From contig JASIEC010000029.1 of NCBI GenBank assembly GCA_030046135.1, positions 1 to 33,826 on the forward strand: 33,826 nt of DNA, read 5' to 3'. The stretch's first letter is position 1; each line of letters starts with the position of its first letter. Below the pieces are notes generated by a model. That model was not told where the DNA came from, ran no database searches, and saw only the letters and a program-made list of their open reading frames with translations. Origin of the DNA: Thermoplasmata archaeon. Its GTDB lineage: Archaea; Thermoplasmatota; Thermoplasmata; Lutacidiplasmatales; UBA184. Positions 32,173 to 33,826 of the stretch are shown here, one piece after another. Made by a program: the position numbers and the translations under genes.

Positions 32173-32955
32173 TCAACCGCGGGACGGGCGGCCCCGGGGC
32201 TCCCCCCCGCGAGGGGGCAGGGCGTCGAGGAGCTTCTCGAGCAGGAGCTCGTGCTTCCGCTCGTCCGCCTCCATGCTGTCCCACAGGATCCTCATCACTC
32301 CGCCGAGGTCGGAGCCGAGGTCGATCTCGGTGGTCGCCTCCGCCTCGTGCTCGCGTTGGATCAGGTGGTCGACGTCCGCCCGGGTGATGCCGGTCGGCGC
32401 GCTCGAGACGACGCCTCGATCGAGGTAGCCTCCCAAGGATGCGACGATCTCCGCGTGGCGAAGGCTGTCCGACGCGATCTGCCGGAACAGCGCCCGTGTC
32501 AGCTCGTCCCGCGAGTGCTGCGCGAGGCGCATGCACTCGGCGACGGCGCTCTGCTCCCCCGCGATCCGGTTGCGGAGCCATCCCGGCAATCGTCGCCGGT
32601 GCTCCGGGCTCAGCCCGTCCCTCGTCGCCGGCCGAGACGGGGACCGGGGTCGATCGATCCGCTCCCCGAGCGCCACCGCGGCCTCGAGAACGGTCCGGTG
32701 GCCCGCCCCGCCGGCGGCCATCAGCTTCTCGGCGGCGCCGCGGGCGATCCGGCGCGCGTCCTCGTCCCCGAGGTACGTCGACAGGGTCGGTCCGAGTCGC
32801 TTCCCCGAGAGGTACTGGGACACCGACGACGGGACGATCCCGAGGAGGACGGCCGCTTTCCGCTCGGGAAGTCCGAACCCTTCGACGAGCTCGCGAGCGA
32901 CGAGCGCCTGCATCACCTGGACGGAGACAACGGGCGAAGGAGAGGGACGAGGCAT
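32173..32955 (-). CDS. Helix-turn-helix / ferritin-like helical bundle fusion, probable metal or redox sensor
   Basis: A 260-residue protein of two parts. Residues 18-54 are a helix-turn-helix (ALVARELVEGFGLPERKAAV, then LGIVPSSVSQYLSGKRLG), like archaeal COG2522-type regulators. A linker of about 55 residues, basic and Pro/Ser-rich, leads to four helices at 128-246 with ferritin-like spacing: E134 in AGEQSAVAE, H167 in SDSLRHAEI, E202 and E204 in QREHEAEA, and E232 with H235 in EADERKHELL. The ExxH is whole in the last helix; the earlier one has Ser where Glu is usual, so one ligand may be lost. Start ATG 32955 follows a TATGTA box by about 27 bases. It sits between PiT and ZIP-like genes. 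Function and ligand are unproven; a DNA-binding iron/redox sensor is the inference. Confidence 0.7.
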   Translation of the reverse strand: MPRPSPSPVVSVQVMQALVARELVEGFGLPERKAAVLLGIVPSSVSQYLSGKRLGPTLSTYLGDEDARRIARGAAEKLMAAGGAGHRTVLEAAVALGERIDRPRSPSRPATRDGLSPEHRRRLPGWLRNRIAGEQSAVAECMRLAQHSRDELTRALFRQIASDSLRHAEIVASLGGYLDRGVVSSAPTGITRADVDHLIQREHEAEATTEIDLGSDLGGVMRILWDSMEADERKHELLLEKLLDALPPRGGEPRGRPSRG

Positions 32956-32978
32956 TCCCTCTCCCCGAGTGCGGCGGG

Positions 32979-32984
32979 TACATA
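32979..32984 (-). promoter_or_regulatory. TATA-like box (TATGTA) of the helix-turn-helix/ferritin-like gene
   Basis: Minus-strand GCTATGTACC is centred 26.5 bases before the ATG at 32955, in the 106-base gap after the ZIP-like gene. It suggests a leaderless transcript of its own. Confidence 0.45.
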
Positions 32985-33061
32985 GCGCCTCACAAATCTC
33001 GGGACGCCCGAGCGGGGGTGGCTCGGGGCCGGATGTGGGTCCCGAGGGTGCCGGGCCGCTC

Positions 33062-33826
33062 TCAGATCGCGTTGACTGCGAATCCGAGCACGAAGCCGAT
33101 CATCACGCCGAGGTAGACGAGCTGGTTCCGTCGGATCGAGGCTTCCTTCGTTTCGAGCGGCCGGAACGCGACCCGGAGCATCGGGAGGATCACGTAGGCG
33201 ATCGCCCCGATCGCCAGCGCATCGAAGATGACCAGGAAGAGATCGTTGCTCCAGAAGTACCCGATCGCCCCCCCGATCAGCGTGGGGAGGCCCCCCACGA
33301 GGAAGAGGCCGATCATCAGGGAGACCTGCCGGTTCGCCTTGGTCCCGAGGAACGGCGAGGCGATCGGGAATCCCTCCGTCACGTTCTGGAGGAAGAACCC
33401 AACGAAGACGACGGCCAGGATGCCGAGGGCGCCCGCCGTCCAGTTGACGCCGAAGACGAGTCCTTCGGTGAGGTTCTGGAGCCCGATCCCGAGCGCGATG
33501 ATCAGCGCCGTGGTCCGGGGTCCGGTCTCCGGGACGGTCGCGGGGTCCGGGGTCCCCCCGGCCGACACGACCGCCCGCGAGAGACCCTTCGGGAGATTGT
33601 CGACGACGTAGAGACCGAGGAACGCCACGAGGAACGCGATGCCGAAGGCGACCGAGTAGTCCAGGTTCGCGACGTAGCCGCTCGGGTAGAGGATCGTGGA
33701 GACATCCGAGAAGACGTCCGCGAGCAGGAAGACGAGGATCCCGATCGCCGCCGCGTTCAGCCCGACCGCCCATCGGCCCTGGGCCCGCTTGTTGTAGACG
33801 ATCGGGAGCGACAGGAAGATCGAGAG
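33062..33826 (-). CDS. ZIP-like metal transporter, N-terminal part beyond window
   Basis: The frame runs open to the right edge, giving 254 residues without the true start; the GTG at 33628 lies inside a hydrophobic segment. Six or more membrane segments are seen. The ZIP-type signatures occur as LGIGLQNLTEGLVFG and FFLQNVTEGFPIAS, about 45 residues apart, where classical ZIP proteins have HNxxEG and HExPEG. Gln replaces His in both, so the metal site differs. ZIP proteins move zinc, iron or manganese into the cytoplasm. The helix-turn-helix/ferritin-like gene follows 106 bases downstream. A ZIP-fold transporter for another cation is possible. Confidence 0.8.
   Translation of the reverse strand, partial: LSIFLSLPIVYNKRAQGRWAVGLNAAAIGILVFLLADVFSDVSTILYPSGYVANLDYSVAFGIAFLVAFLGLYVVDNLPKGLSRAVVSAGGTPDPATVPETGPRTTALIIALGIGLQNLTEGLVFGVNWTAGALGILAVVFVGFFLQNVTEGFPIASPFLGTKANRQVSLMIGLFLVGGLPTLIGGAIGYFWSNDLFLVIFDALAIGAIAYVILPMLRVAFRPLETKEASIRRNQLVYLGVMIGFVLGFAVNAI

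Noticed and set aside
1..33826. CRISPR array, transposon or prophage
   Set aside because: No regularly spaced direct repeats, no transposase or integrase motifs, and even base composition throughout.

Overview
The window is about 33.8 kb of very GC-rich archaeal DNA, most like a high-GC member of Thermoplasmatota. The evidence is archaeal ribosomal protein L40e, an archaeal-type isoleucyl-tRNA synthetase, archaease, an AMMECR1 protein, a geranylgeranyl reductase of archaeal lipid synthesis with a neighbouring ferredoxin, an EtfB-EtfA fusion (known from Thermoplasmata and Sulfolobales), and a LysW-carrier amino-acid cluster. Many start codons have an AT-rich TATA-like box centred about 27 bases upstream, as expected for leaderless archaeal transcripts. 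The lineage is an inference from gene content; there is no rRNA here. The window is densely coded, mostly in overlapping gene pairs. No tRNA, rRNA, CRISPR array, insertion sequence or phage gene was found, and no stretch above 300 bases lacks a gene. The longest gaps are 21459-21676, 19193-19368 and 32044-32172.

Region 1 (1-5486) is housekeeping: the end of a class V aminotransferase, archease with a problematic start, a DPM-type glycosyltransferase, L40e, AMMECR1 and IleRS. Region 2 (5543-7653) is a two-gene operon in which a protein fusing a CPBP-type membrane protease to a CoA-binding domain precedes a bactofilin-like protein. Region 3 (7716-13847) is redox and lipid metabolism: the fused ETF, then on the opposite strand thioredoxin reductase, ferredoxin, geranylgeranyl reductase, an unknown protein, a DUF1028 protein and a small Pcc1-like protein. 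Region 4 (13917-19192) holds an ABC-2 exporter with a flavin reductase, and a glycogen-debranching-type enzyme with a small unknown partner. Region 5 (19369-21458) has an MTHFR-like protein convergent with an M29-aminopeptidase-like protein that seems to have lost its metal ligands.

Region 6 (21677-30156) is a full arginine-type cluster: a divergent ACT-domain regulator, then argG-argH-lysW-lysX-lysY-lysZ-lysJ-lysK, nearly every junction overlapping or touching. Glutamate is probably attached to the C-terminal Glu of LysW, phosphorylated, reduced and transaminated, released as ornithine by LysK and, after a carbamoyl transfer encoded elsewhere, turned into arginine by ArgG and ArgH. Whether the same enzymes also make lysine cannot be decided here.

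Region 7 (30125-33826) is a pirin followed by what looks like an ion-homeostasis locus: a PiT-type permease, a protein fusing an N-terminal helix-turn-helix to a ferritin-like helical bundle, and a ZIP-like transporter cut by the window end. The helix-turn-helix/ferritin-like fusion beside two ion transporters is the best candidate for something undescribed.
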